Assembly (NCBI GenBank): GCA_031280955.1
Contig: JAITGA010000006.1
Span: 1 to 64,000 of the forward strand
Length of the DNA: 64,000 bases
From: Lachnospiraceae bacterium
GTDB lineage: Bacteria; Bacillota; Clostridia; Lachnospirales; Lachnospiraceae
Direction: 5' to 3'
A program made the translations under genes and the position numbers. This document shows positions 16,738 to 24,977 of the stretch, piece by piece. Position 1 is the first letter of the stretch, and each line of letters begins with the position of its first letter. The notes beneath the pieces are model-generated. The model searched no databases. It saw only the letters and a program-made list of their open reading frames with translations, and was not told where the DNA came from.

Positions 16738-19362
16738 ATGTCAAACAACATTTGCGGAAACGATATTGTCACTGGTGATTTAGTCCTCTTCGACAGTAAC
16801 CACGCCTCTACAGTCATGGCTCTATATGGCAGTTCATCCGACTGGGAGGGGGTGGGAATCGCTCTTAGCTCCTCGCAAAACGATATCTTCCTCGTCACAG
16901 GCGTGAAGCCGATGCTTTACACCGACATCACCACCCTGCCGTCGATAGTCCTTATCGCAGGAACGATTGGCAAAAATCCTGTCATCGACAATCTCATTGC
17001 GTGCGGTAACTTGGATGTTAGTACCATAGAAGGCAAATGGGAGAGCTATTTGCTTCAGGTAGTCGAAACTCCTTGCGCCAATGTTGAACGCGCCCTCGTC
17101 ATTGCCGGCAGCGACAAAAGAGGCACTATCTACGGGATATATGAGTTCTCACGAATGATAGGTGTTTCCCCTTGGGTATGGTGGGGTGACAGTACCCCTG
17201 AACGAAGGGAAAAGATTTCTTTCCCGCTTGATTTACAGATAATAAAAGGAGAACCATCCGTCAAGTACCGTGGCTTTTTCCTGAACGACGAATCACCAAG
17301 CCTCTCAGGATGGTTTGGCAAGCATTTTCCTAAGGTGGCAAATCCGGAAGCCAGTCAAGGCTGTGGCAGTCAATTTTATGTCAAGGTGTTTGAGCTATTG
17401 TTACGCCTCAAAGGGAATTATCTATGGCCGGTGATGTGGAACAATTCATTTCACACCGATGACGAGCAAAACACGATATTGGCAGACCGCTACGGTGTTG
17501 TCATGGGGACATCCCATCATGAACACATGACCTGTGCTGACAAGGAATGGAACTGGTCTAAGCTTGGCGATTGGAACTATGCCACCAACCGTGACAAGGT
17601 CTATGATTTCTGGAAGAGAGGGCTTAGCGCAAGAAAAGACTATGAAGCTATCTTGACCCTGGGGATGCGCGGGCAATGCGATACATCAATACTCGGGGCT
17701 AATGCCACCCTCAAGGACAACATGGAGCTAATGCAAAAAGTTTTGGCGGATCAACGGGAAATAATTAAAGATGTCTTCGGAAAAGCAGATACTGCACCAC
17801 AAATGATTGCTCTTTACAAAGAGGTGGAGGACTTTTATTACGGTGATGAGGTAATCGGCAAATTGGATGTGCCTGATGATGTCACACTCATGCTATGCGA
17901 TGACAATTTCGGAAATGTACGGACATTGCCAACCGAAGAAATGCGCAAACGTTCAGGCGGTTTTGGGATGTATTATCATTTCGATTACCGTGGCGGCCCA
18001 ATTAGTTACCAATGGATAAATCAGACTCCTTTACCAAAGGTATGGGACAATATGACGAGGGCTTACGATGCGGGAATCAAGGACATCTGGATTGTCAATG
18101 TCGGCGACTTGAAACCAATGGAGCTGCCGCTAGATTATTTCCTTTCATTGGCATATGATTACGAGAAATGGAGCAAGCCAAATCTGACATCGGAATTTAT
18201 CAGAGAGTGGGCGAGTCGTGAGTTTGGTGATGAGACGGCAGATGTCGTAGCCGGGATAATCTCCCGCCATACGAAAATCCTCGGAACACGTAAGGCAGAG
18301 GTAGTCCACGCCAACCCCTCAACATTCAGTCTTACCGCTTTCAATGAAGCGAATCGGATTATCCGTGATTTTGAAGCGGTGGTCACGCAGAGTGAGACGG
18401 TCTATGAGTCACTCTCCGAAGTTAAACGCGCCGCCTTTTTCCAGATGGTGCTTTATCCGGCGCGAGCGGCGATGAATGTATATAAGTTTAATGTTTACGC
18501 CGCATGGAACGAATACTGGGCAAAAAAAGGGGCAGTAGTTGCTAATGGGTATGCACGTCTGGCAGAAGCAGCATGGCAAAAGGACAAAGAGGATATGGAG
18601 TATTATAACCAAACTCTTTCCCAAGGCAAATGGGATGGCATCATGCGCCAGAACCATCTGCGTTATACGACATGGGACGGGCCAAAGACCTTTGTGCTTG
18701 AAGAAGAAATGCCGAGTCTGATGAGAGTAGACGAGAATGGAAGCGGAGAAGAAACCCTACTCATCAATACATACTTGGAAACGCAGGGCTTCGTATCAAT
18801 CAATCCCTCACGCTTCGTGAGCAATAGTAAAACTCCCGATGGAGAATGGGTAATCATCGAGGATTATGGGCGTGAGCAAGATAGTGTCAAGCTCCTGCCT
18901 AATACGGCGACTTTTGCCGACCTTAATTCTTCGCCCTCTTTGGAATATAGTTTTCTTTTGCAAACAGCGGGGGAATATGTTGTCAATGTATTCATCCTCC
19001 CCATCAACAACCCCTATCATTTCACCGTCAAGCTACTAGATGAGCAGTTGCGGTTTGCCGTGCAAGTAGACGATGGAGAGGTGAAAGAACTAAGCACGAT
19101 ACCGAAAGCGTTAGATGTAGGCGGTGGCGGTGATTGGGCGGATGGGGTAATGAATAACACGCGGGTGATAGCTGTACCACAGGGGAACTTGTCCGCAGGA
19201 CTTCACCGCTTGCGGATTATTGCCGTAGATGCAGGCATGGCGATTCAAAAAATCGTGATTACCTCACCCGACAAAAAACAGATGAATATAACTGACAGAC
19301 CACCCACCGCCCACTTTATGGATTCATACTTGGGACCGCCAGAGAGTGATTACCACTATTGA
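16738..19362 (+). CDS. Glycoside hydrolase family 115 (xylan alpha-glucuronidase) without signal peptide
   Basis: The 874-residue protein matches GH115: an N-terminal domain with SDKRGTIYGIYEFSRMIGVSPWVWWGD, then KYRGFFLNDESPS, NYLWPVMWNN, HHEHM and the barrel segment YHFDYRGGPISYQWINQT, followed by helical and C-terminal beta domains. GH115 enzymes remove 4-O-methyl-glucuronic acid from xylan or its fragments. There is no signal peptide, so it probably acts inside the cell on imported oligosaccharides. The ATG follows AAAAGGAG. It starts 19 bp after dus, so it may share transcription with the housekeeping genes. Its 3' end overlaps the convergent hydrolase-permease gene by 47 bp. Confidence 0.85.
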   Translation: MSNNICGNDIVTGDLVLFDSNHASTVMALYGSSSDWEGVGIALSSSQNDIFLVTGVKPMLYTDITTLPSIVLIAGTIGKNPVIDNLIACGNLDVSTIEGKWESYLLQVVETPCANVERALVIAGSDKRGTIYGIYEFSRMIGVSPWVWWGDSTPERREKISFPLDLQIIKGEPSVKYRGFFLNDESPSLSGWFGKHFPKVANPEASQGCGSQFYVKVFELLLRLKGNYLWPVMWNNSFHTDDEQNTILADRYGVVMGTSHHEHMTCADKEWNWSKLGDWNYATNRDKVYDFWKRGLSARKDYEAILTLGMRGQCDTSILGANATLKDNMELMQKVLADQREIIKDVFGKADTAPQMIALYKEVEDFYYGDEVIGKLDVPDDVTLMLCDDNFGNVRTLPTEEMRKRSGGFGMYYHFDYRGGPISYQWINQTPLPKVWDNMTRAYDAGIKDIWIVNVGDLKPMELPLDYFLSLAYDYEKWSKPNLTSEFIREWASREFGDETADVVAGIISRHTKILGTRKAEVVHANPSTFSLTAFNEANRIIRDFEAVVTQSETVYESLSEVKRAAFFQMVLYPARAAMNVYKFNVYAAWNEYWAKKGAVVANGYARLAEAAWQKDKEDMEYYNQTLSQGKWDGIMRQNHLRYTTWDGPKTFVLEEEMPSLMRVDENGSGEETLLINTYLETQGFVSINPSRFVSNSKTPDGEWVIIEDYGREQDSVKLLPNTATFADLNSSPSLEYSFLLQTAGEYVVNVFILPINNPYHFTVKLLDEQLRFAVQVDDGEVKELSTIPKALDVGGGGDWADGVMNNTRVIAVPQGNLSAGLHRLRIIAVDAGMAIQKIVITSPDKKQMNITDRPPTAHFMDSYLGPPESDYHY

Positions 19363-21193
19363 TCCATGCCGCAATATCATCAAGAACCTGCGGAGCAACA
19401 TGTGCCTTTATCTTGTACTCATCCATGAGTTCTGTCATTCCTCGTCCTGTTGAGGGCATGAACAGATGATTGAGTCCGGGGTAAAGCCTAAATGTTACAT
19501 TTGACCTGCCTGCCAATAGTTCCTGATACATCAGGAAATCAACATCCGTCAGCACTTGGATATCATCATCCGGTTGCATCACCAGAAATGGTGAAGTGAT
19601 CATTTCAATGTACATTGCCGCAGGATGGGTATATAAGTCGAGCAAGTAATAAGCGGATATCCCACCCCATCCGGGAACGAGGGTGTTTTTGGCTTCTTCC
19701 TCGGAAAGGGACAAATAGGCAGCATATGTATCATCCCATGCCTCCATCGTTGCCAACATTTCCTGCTTCTCAATACCCTCTTCCATTGATTCAATGAAAG
19801 CATAGTTTTGCATTTTGCTAATATCAGGCAAAAACTGCGGCGAGCCCGCCAAAAGAATCAACCCGGCAAAGAGTCCGTCTTCATCGGCACTGCCACCCAT
19901 TACATGGATACGCGGAGCAAGCATCCCACCCAGACTGTGACCGGCGATATAGATTCTATCGCTATCTATACGAGGGTCATTTTTGAGAATGGCAGCTGCC
20001 AGAAGCGCGTCTTCGATCGTTTCGTGCCACACGGTAAAACCGTGCGCGACTTCACCCGTCATTTTCATTCCGTGGGTCAAAGTCCGTTTATTATAACGGA
20101 TAACGGCAATACCATTGGCGGAAAGATGTTCAGCGATGTCACGGAATGGCTTATTATCAAATATCGTCGAATCCATATCACCGGGTCCTGAGCCATGCAC
20201 CAATACCACGCCCGGTACTAGTCCCTCGGCATTTCGCGGCAGGGTCAAAAGACCGTATAACTCCCATTCAGTCCCCGCTCCCACGGTTACTTTTTCGGAA
20301 ATGATGTATCTGTTAAGCCGTATCTTCCGTATCGCTTCTTCACCGATGAAAATCGTAACTGCCAAGGCAACAACGGCGGTGATGGCTATCACTATCAACC
20401 ATTTACGCCCCCTCTTTTTATTCTTGTTGAAAAAAACGAGAGCCAAAAAGCTACAAGTAAAGATGGCAATAGTACTGATGGCAATGGCAGGATATAACCC
20501 TGTGGGGGTGAGGTCGGTAGTCAGAAGCAGAAAACTGGTGCTTGCCAACATGATGGGATTATACTTTCCAATGGCAGGAATCATACCCACTAAGTTCATC
20601 ACTACGACGACCAACCCAACGGCAAGGATACACACGAAGGCATTGTTCCAGAGCGTTGCTGCCAACATCGTCAACGCCAGTAAAAGTACTCCAAACAACC
20701 AAATAGAAAAGAGGGCAAGGAAAAGATTGGCGACACTTTCATCGAAGATGTATACTGTATATCCCCATGCGGTTATCGCTGAGAGCATATAACATATCGT
20801 CCAAATGAATATTGCTGCCGTCAGCTTGGCGGCAACTACCGTTTTTCGCGACAAGCCCTTGGAGAGCATGATTGTCAGCGTTCCCCGTGACAGTTCCGTT
20901 GAAATCATCCCTGAGAAAACGACGACGAGGACGATTAACCCCATCATTCCCGTATTACCATAGAACTGCGCCCATGAGTCGAAAGCAGTCGGCACGGTTA
21001 TCATTGCGCTCAAATCCATCCCCGCTAATGAAGGGTCACTAGCCATCGCCCACTTGATTATTTCCGGGGTAAAACGTGCCAACAGCGGACTCATCATGCC
21101 AAATAGCAAGAAGACTGCTCCCATGATTAACAGCCGATGGGTTTTTACTGACTCATACATTTCTTTTTTGAAAAATACCAGGAAGTTTTTCAT
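19316..21193 (-). CDS. Fusion: ABC-2-type permease plus alpha/beta hydrolase
   Basis: The 625-residue protein joins two modules. Residues 1-258 are an ABC-2 permease with six predicted helices and the family motif ISTELSRGTLTIMLSKGLSRKTVV. A single helix (about 265-287) then leads to an alpha/beta hydrolase domain (about 300-620) with VVLVHGSGPGD (oxyanion region), GHSLGG at 418-423 (nucleophile Ser420), an Asp-rich MQPDDDI and GLNHLF (likely His). All triad elements seem present. The start overlaps the ATPase stop as ATGA. The helix count implies the hydrolase may face outside, which is inference. Possible roles are lipid or antibiotic-ester handling at the membrane. An annotation split into two genes is not supported: the frame is continuous. 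Confidence 0.85.
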   Translation of the reverse strand: MKNFLVFFKKEMYESVKTHRLLIMGAVFLLFGMMSPLLARFTPEIIKWAMASDPSLAGMDLSAMITVPTAFDSWAQFYGNTGMMGLIVLVVVFSGMISTELSRGTLTIMLSKGLSRKTVVAAKLTAAIFIWTICYMLSAITAWGYTVYIFDESVANLFLALFSIWLFGVLLLALTMLAATLWNNAFVCILAVGLVVVVMNLVGMIPAIGKYNPIMLASTSFLLLTTDLTPTGLYPAIAISTIAIFTCSFLALVFFNKNKKRGRKWLIVIAITAVVALAVTIFIGEEAIRKIRLNRYIISEKVTVGAGTEWELYGLLTLPRNAEGLVPGVVLVHGSGPGDMDSTIFDNKPFRDIAEHLSANGIAVIRYNKRTLTHGMKMTGEVAHGFTVWHETIEDALLAAAILKNDPRIDSDRIYIAGHSLGGMLAPRIHVMGGSADEDGLFAGLILLAGSPQFLPDISKMQNYAFIESMEEGIEKQEMLATMEAWDDTYAAYLSLSEEEAKNTLVPGWGGISAYYLLDLYTHPAAMYIEMITSPFLVMQPDDDIQVLTDVDFLMYQELLAGRSNVTFRLYPGLNHLFMPSTGRGMTELMDEYKIKAHVAPQVLDDIAAWINSGNHSLAVPSMNP

Positions 21194-22005
21194 TGCTTTG
21201 CGACCTCCAAATATAGACTTTCCAGACAAATTTCTCCGGTTTCAACTCGTGACGGCACGACATCATTTTGCCTGAGGATTTGCAAAATGTAGTCAGTATC
21301 AATCTCTTCTTCAAAATCAAGGGTGAGTGATTTTGATTTGTGCTGTACCTTCAAATCACTAATGGCACTTGCCAAAACAATCTTGCCCTTGTGTAAGAAA
21401 GCCACCCGGTCACATATCCGCTCGACATCGCTAAGGATATGAGTAGAAAATATTACCGTGGTTTGCCCCCTCACCTCTGTGAGGATATCGAGGATTTCTT
21501 TTCTGCCAAGCGGGTCAAGTGCAGATGTGGGTTCATCGCACAAAAGCAGTTTCGGTTCACCCAAAAGTGCCTGGGCGATACCCAGTCTTTGTTTCATTCC
21601 CCTTGAAAAACCACCGATTTTGCGGTTGGCTTGCGCCAAGCCGACCATCTCCACAAGCTCCTTGCTTCGTGTTTTGATTTTTACTTTTTCCATCCCCGCA
21701 AGCTCTCCGCAGAGGGTCAGGTATTCAAGCGGACGCATATAGTTATAGAACTCAGGTACATCAGGCAAATAACCGATATTGCGGATAGTTTCACCATAGC
21801 GGACTTCTTCACCACATGCAATAATCTGTCCACCATCGGCTTCAAGAAATCCGAGGACGATATTCATGGTAGTGGTTTTGCCGGCACCATTTGCACCGAT
21901 GAATCCGAAGATACTACCCTCAGGCACAGCAAAGGAAATATTATCAATTACCTTATTCGTGCCAAAGCTCTTAGACAAATTACTGATTTGTAATACATCG
22001 CTCAT
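21190..22005 (-). CDS. ABC transporter ATP-binding protein (ABC-2 partner)
   Basis: The 271-residue ATPase has Walker A GANGAGKTT, signature FSRGMKQRLGIAQ, Walker B LLLCDEPTSALDP and H-loop IFSTHILSD, with a C-terminal extension as in drug- and antibiotic-export ATPases. The ATG is preceded by GGAG. It lies between the PLDc_N gene (3-bp gap) and the permease-hydrolase fusion (4-bp overlap), so the three form one operon. Confidence 0.93.
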   Translation of the reverse strand: MSDVLQISNLSKSFGTNKVIDNISFAVPEGSIFGFIGANGAGKTTTMNIVLGFLEADGGQIIACGEEVRYGETIRNIGYLPDVPEFYNYMRPLEYLTLCGELAGMEKVKIKTRSKELVEMVGLAQANRKIGGFSRGMKQRLGIAQALLGEPKLLLCDEPTSALDPLGRKEILDILTEVRGQTTVIFSTHILSDVERICDRVAFLHKGKIVLASAISDLKVQHKSKSLTLDFEEEIDTDYILQILRQNDVVPSRVETGEICLESLYLEVAKQ

Positions 22006-22008
22006 CGT

Positions 22009-22242
22009 TTACTCCTCACCTTTGCCAATGATGAAATAGAGTACCGGACCGATGATATTCACGAGCAAGATCACGAGTATCCAGAGGGTACGGTTTCCGG
22101 TTTTGTATGTTTTGTGCCGTAAAGCGTGTACCAAGGCGGTGATCATAAGCCCAAGCTGAATGATAGCTAACGGAATCAGAAACGGAAGAAGCCATACCAC
22201 TACGTCTACGATTTCGTTCATTACTGAAGTGTCCATTACCAT
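22009..22242 (-). CDS. Small two-helix membrane protein (PLDc_N domain)
   Basis: The 77-residue protein has two hydrophobic helices (about residues 15-40 and 52-72) with the pattern LRHKTYKTGNRTLWILVILLVNIIGP typical of the PLDc_N family (the membrane anchor also found in cardiolipin synthases). It is the first gene behind the operator-promoter and precedes an ABC-2 ATPase; such small proteins are often encoded with ABC-2 systems in Bacillota. AAAGGAG precedes the ATG. Confidence 0.8.
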   Translation of the reverse strand: MVMDTSVMNEIVDVVVWLLPFLIPLAIIQLGLMITALVHALRHKTYKTGNRTLWILVILLVNIIGPVLYFIIGKGEE

Positions 22243-22286
22243 TTTTTTCTCCTTTTCATGATGCGTGATTGTTCCTGCCGCGCAAC

Positions 22287-22305
22287 TGATATCATAATGA
22301 TATCA
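22287..22305. promoter_or_regulatory. Perfect 19-bp palindromic operator
   Basis: TGATATCAT-A-ATGATATCA is a perfect palindrome (9+1+9) immediately downstream of the -10 box of the ABC operon promoter, covering the expected transcript start. It should bind a dimeric repressor. No regulator gene lies within the operon, so the repressor is encoded elsewhere. Confidence 0.7.
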
Positions 22306-22307
22306 AT

Positions 22308-22336
22308 AACATATCACAACAGATTTGCCGTGTCAA
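22308..22336 (-). promoter_or_regulatory. Promoter of the PLDc_N-ABC-hydrolase operon
   Basis: On the minus strand TTGACA (22331-22336) and TATGTT (22308-22313) are separated by 17 bp. A T-rich tract lies upstream and the palindromic operator directly downstream. The start codon of the first gene lies about 65 bp further on. Confidence 0.7.
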
Positions 22337-22397
22337 CACTTTTTTTTTAACATTTTGAAAAACTTTTTTTATGTGACAACTGTATAAATTTTCTGAA

Positions 22398-22973
22398 CTA
22401 AAGCTTTATCAACTGTCCTCCCATCAGTTCACATTCTTTTTCGTCGTGCGTTACTAAAACCACCGTCTTGCCTTGGGTCATTTCTTTGGTGTAATGAATG
22501 ACTTTTTCCTTCGTTTCTACATCCAACTCTTTGAACGGCTCATCCAGCAAGAGCAAGTCATATTCTGCTATCAATGCCCGCAGTATCGCTACTCGCCGTC
22601 GCTGACCGCCGCTCATACTGCGGACAGCTTGGTTTGCGGTGAGGGAGTCAAGATCAACTGCTGCCATCGCTTCAAGGATATCACTACCGGCAACAGGCTT
22701 ACGGCAGACCAGACGGATATTGGCAATGGCACTTAGGCTCTCGCACAGCCTGTCTTCCTGAAAGACCATGCTCCGCCGCCAGTTTTCATTTGCAACCATC
22801 TTGCCGTCATCCACGTTCTCCAACCCTGCCAAAATCCGCAGTAGCGTTGTTTTGCCCCGCCCCGAAGTACCCATGATACATGTAACCGTACCCTCGTCAA
22901 AGTGACAGCTAAAGTCTTCAAAAACGACAGTACTGTCATATGCTTTGTAAATGTTGGTTAAAATAATTGCCAT
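22398..22973 (-). CDS. ABC transporter ATP-binding protein (SsuB/TauB-like, short)
   Basis: The 191-residue ATPase is short for its family (usually ~240). It retains Walker A GTSGRGKTT, Q-loop VFQEDRL, signature SMSGGQRRR, Walker B LLLLDEPFKELD and H-loop LVTHDEKE. It is the last gene of the three-gene importer on this strand, 27 bp after the permease. Short SsuB-like ATPases are common in this type of clostridial operon. Confidence 0.88.
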   Translation of the reverse strand: MAIILTNIYKAYDSTVVFEDFSCHFDEGTVTCIMGTSGRGKTTLLRILAGLENVDDGKMVANENWRRSMVFQEDRLCESLSAIANIRLVCRKPVAGSDILEAMAAVDLDSLTANQAVRSMSGGQRRRVAILRALIAEYDLLLLDEPFKELDVETKEKVIHYTKEMTQGKTVVLVTHDEKECELMGGQLIKL

Positions 22974-23000
22974 TTCCCTAGTCTTTCTATATAGTGGCTT

Positions 23001-23837
23001 TCATTCCTCTATTGGTTTACTTCCTCGCTCACCGCCTCGTTCGAGCTTGATAACGATGGTACGGAGGAATAACATAAACAAGCGTTCAAAAACGATACTG
23101 ACGAGGACGATCGTGAGTGTCCATGCGAACAAATCGGGAATGGCGAGATAAATCTTAGCCAGATAAAGTCGTTCTCCGATTGAGCCGGTCGGAATCCCGA
23201 TTACCTCTGCGGCAATTCCCGATTTCCAGCAAAGCCCGAGTCCGACCATACACGCAGATTGAAAATAAGGGAGTGTCTGCGGCAGGTAAATATGACTGAC
23301 CCGACGGAGCTTCGGCAGAGAAAAGACCTGCGCCATTTCAATTAACTTGATATCAGTATTGGCGATACCGTCCCGTACATTGGTATACATAATCGGGAGT
23401 ACCATCAAAAATGAGATAATCACCGAGAGATTGGCAGAGTTGACCCAGATTAAAACAAGAATAATGAACGAGGCAACCGGCGTGGCTTTGATAAGCAACA
23501 TCACCGGGGTAAGGAACTCCTCTATCCGTCGCCAACGGGCGGCAAACGCCGCCAATAATACACCTACTGTTACTGCCAAAGCGAAGCCGGAAGCGATACG
23601 AAGTAACGAGAACCACACCGCCGACCAAAAGACAGGCTCTTTTGCCAGCTCAATCAATCTGACGATTACTGCCAGCGGCGATGGTAACAAAATCTCATGT
23701 CCGATATATAGGCTCAACCCTTGCCAAATCAAAAGCCATGCCAAAACCGCCCAGAGACGAAGCGTGGGTTTACGCCCTGTCGCTTTGGGGTGGGTAGTTT
23801 TTCGCAAAAAAGGTTTGCCAAAAGGCGGTTTTGACAT
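23001..23837 (-). CDS. ABC transporter permease (SsuC/TauC type)
   Basis: The 278-residue protein has about six membrane helices after a basic N-terminus and the EAA-like contact loop IEMAQVFSLPKLRRVSHIYLPQTLPYF typical of nitrate/sulfonate/pyrimidine-type importers. I chose the ATG 11 bp after the binding-protein stop; an in-frame GTG twelve codons earlier would overlap that gene. Neither start has a strong ribosome site. Confidence 0.87.
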   Translation of the reverse strand: MSKPPFGKPFLRKTTHPKATGRKPTLRLWAVLAWLLIWQGLSLYIGHEILLPSPLAVIVRLIELAKEPVFWSAVWFSLLRIASGFALAVTVGVLLAAFAARWRRIEEFLTPVMLLIKATPVASFIILVLIWVNSANLSVIISFLMVLPIMYTNVRDGIANTDIKLIEMAQVFSLPKLRRVSHIYLPQTLPYFQSACMVGLGLCWKSGIAAEVIGIPTGSIGERLYLAKIYLAIPDLFAWTLTIVLVSIVFERLFMLFLRTIVIKLERGGERGSKPIEE

Positions 23838-23847
23838 CTGGTTTCGC

Positions 23848-24843
23848 TTATCTAATGAAGTAGAACTCGTCACTTGGTAATGTGCCGCCTACTGCCTGGG
23901 GATTTTGTCCATGAAGAACTGCCAAATAACCGGAATAGACATCCATCATTTCCTTGCCTTCGATAAAGGTAATGTTGCAATAAGGGATAGCCAGTCGTGC
24001 CACCGCTTCGGGGAAGATTTCGTATTGCCCGACCAAAGCGGCGGTTTCGTTTACTTGTCCGTTCGCAAAGGTAATCGACTCTTGGTAACGATCCAGAAAA
24101 TCGGCGATGGCAGCAGGATTTTCATCGACAAACTGAGTCCTTGCAATCATTACCCCCATGATAAGGGAGCTTGGTGTCGCTGAACCCGACTGCGCCCGAT
24201 GCCATTCATCGTTCATATCAAGGGCAATGCGGATTCCCTCATCTGCCATCATCGCCGTAGTGACAAAAGGCTGTGGCAGCAGAGCAAGCGATGCCGTTCC
24301 TGTTACCAGCGATGCCACCACTTCAGTATGCTCGGATTTCCACTCGATATCGACATCTTCATCGGGGTTCAGTCCATTGGCGAGAAGGATATATCTCAGC
24401 GCATATTCCTGGGGAGCGCCTTTTCCGCTGGCGGCAATCGTCCGTCCGCGTAAATCAGCAACGGAGCTAATAGTTTCCCCGGTTTCGACGATATAAATCA
24501 TCCCCAGTGTATGAACGGCGACAACCTGTACTGCTCCTTGGGTATTGTTAAACAAAACCGATGCCAGATTGGCGGGAACGGCAGCGATATCGACATCCCC
24601 CTGGATAATAGCAGGGACCAGCTCATCCACCGAACCGGCGACTTGGAACGAGTAGCGGTTGGGTTTGATTTGACCATTTTCTGCCTCGTCCATCAGCTTG
24701 ATTATACCGATAGCTGTCGGTCCTTTTAGGACGGCAATTCGGACATCGACACCGATTCCTGATGACGACGAGGAACTACTAGTACAACCGATGAAACTAA
24801 AACATAGGGTAACGATGAGAAGAAACATTTTGATTTTGTACAT
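23848..24843 (-). CDS. Solute-binding lipoprotein, NMT1/SsuA-like
   Basis: The 331-residue protein has a lipoprotein signal (lipobox FIGC, Cys20) and a Ser-rich linker. The binding fold shows VRIAVLKGPTAIGIIKLMDEA, DIAAVPANLASVLFN, VADLRGRTIAASGKG and LLPQPFVTTAM, a pattern shared by carriers of thiamine precursors, sulfonates and riboflavin-like molecules. It leads the importer operon. The upstream gap shows no TPP- or FMN-riboswitch signature that I can recognise, so the substrate stays open. AGGAG precedes the ATG. Confidence 0.85.
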   Translation of the reverse strand: MYKIKMFLLIVTLCFSFIGCTSSSSSSSGIGVDVRIAVLKGPTAIGIIKLMDEAENGQIKPNRYSFQVAGSVDELVPAIIQGDVDIAAVPANLASVLFNNTQGAVQVVAVHTLGMIYIVETGETISSVADLRGRTIAASGKGAPQEYALRYILLANGLNPDEDVDIEWKSEHTEVVASLVTGTASLALLPQPFVTTAMMADEGIRIALDMNDEWHRAQSGSATPSSLIMGVMIARTQFVDENPAAIADFLDRYQESITFANGQVNETAALVGQYEIFPEAVARLAIPYCNITFIEGKEMMDVYSGYLAVLHGQNPQAVGGTLPSDEFYFIR

Positions 24844-24977
24844 ACTAATCTCCTACAATTCTTCCCCCCGTGCTTATTATTGTTACGAAGTTACAAAGTT
24901 ACTATGATACTTTTGCTTGCCATGTGACATTTCTAGCTGATATTACTCCATTCACATCTTTGGCTGATAGTGATTAC

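Noticed and set aside
20115-20792. 225-codon plus-strand frame inside the permease-hydrolase gene
   Set aside because: Antisense shadow of helices; no ribosome site or family resemblance.
24844-24977. Possible TPP or other riboswitch before the NMT1-like binding protein
   Set aside because: I could not find the conserved TPP-box words or a riboswitch-like fold on the minus strand.
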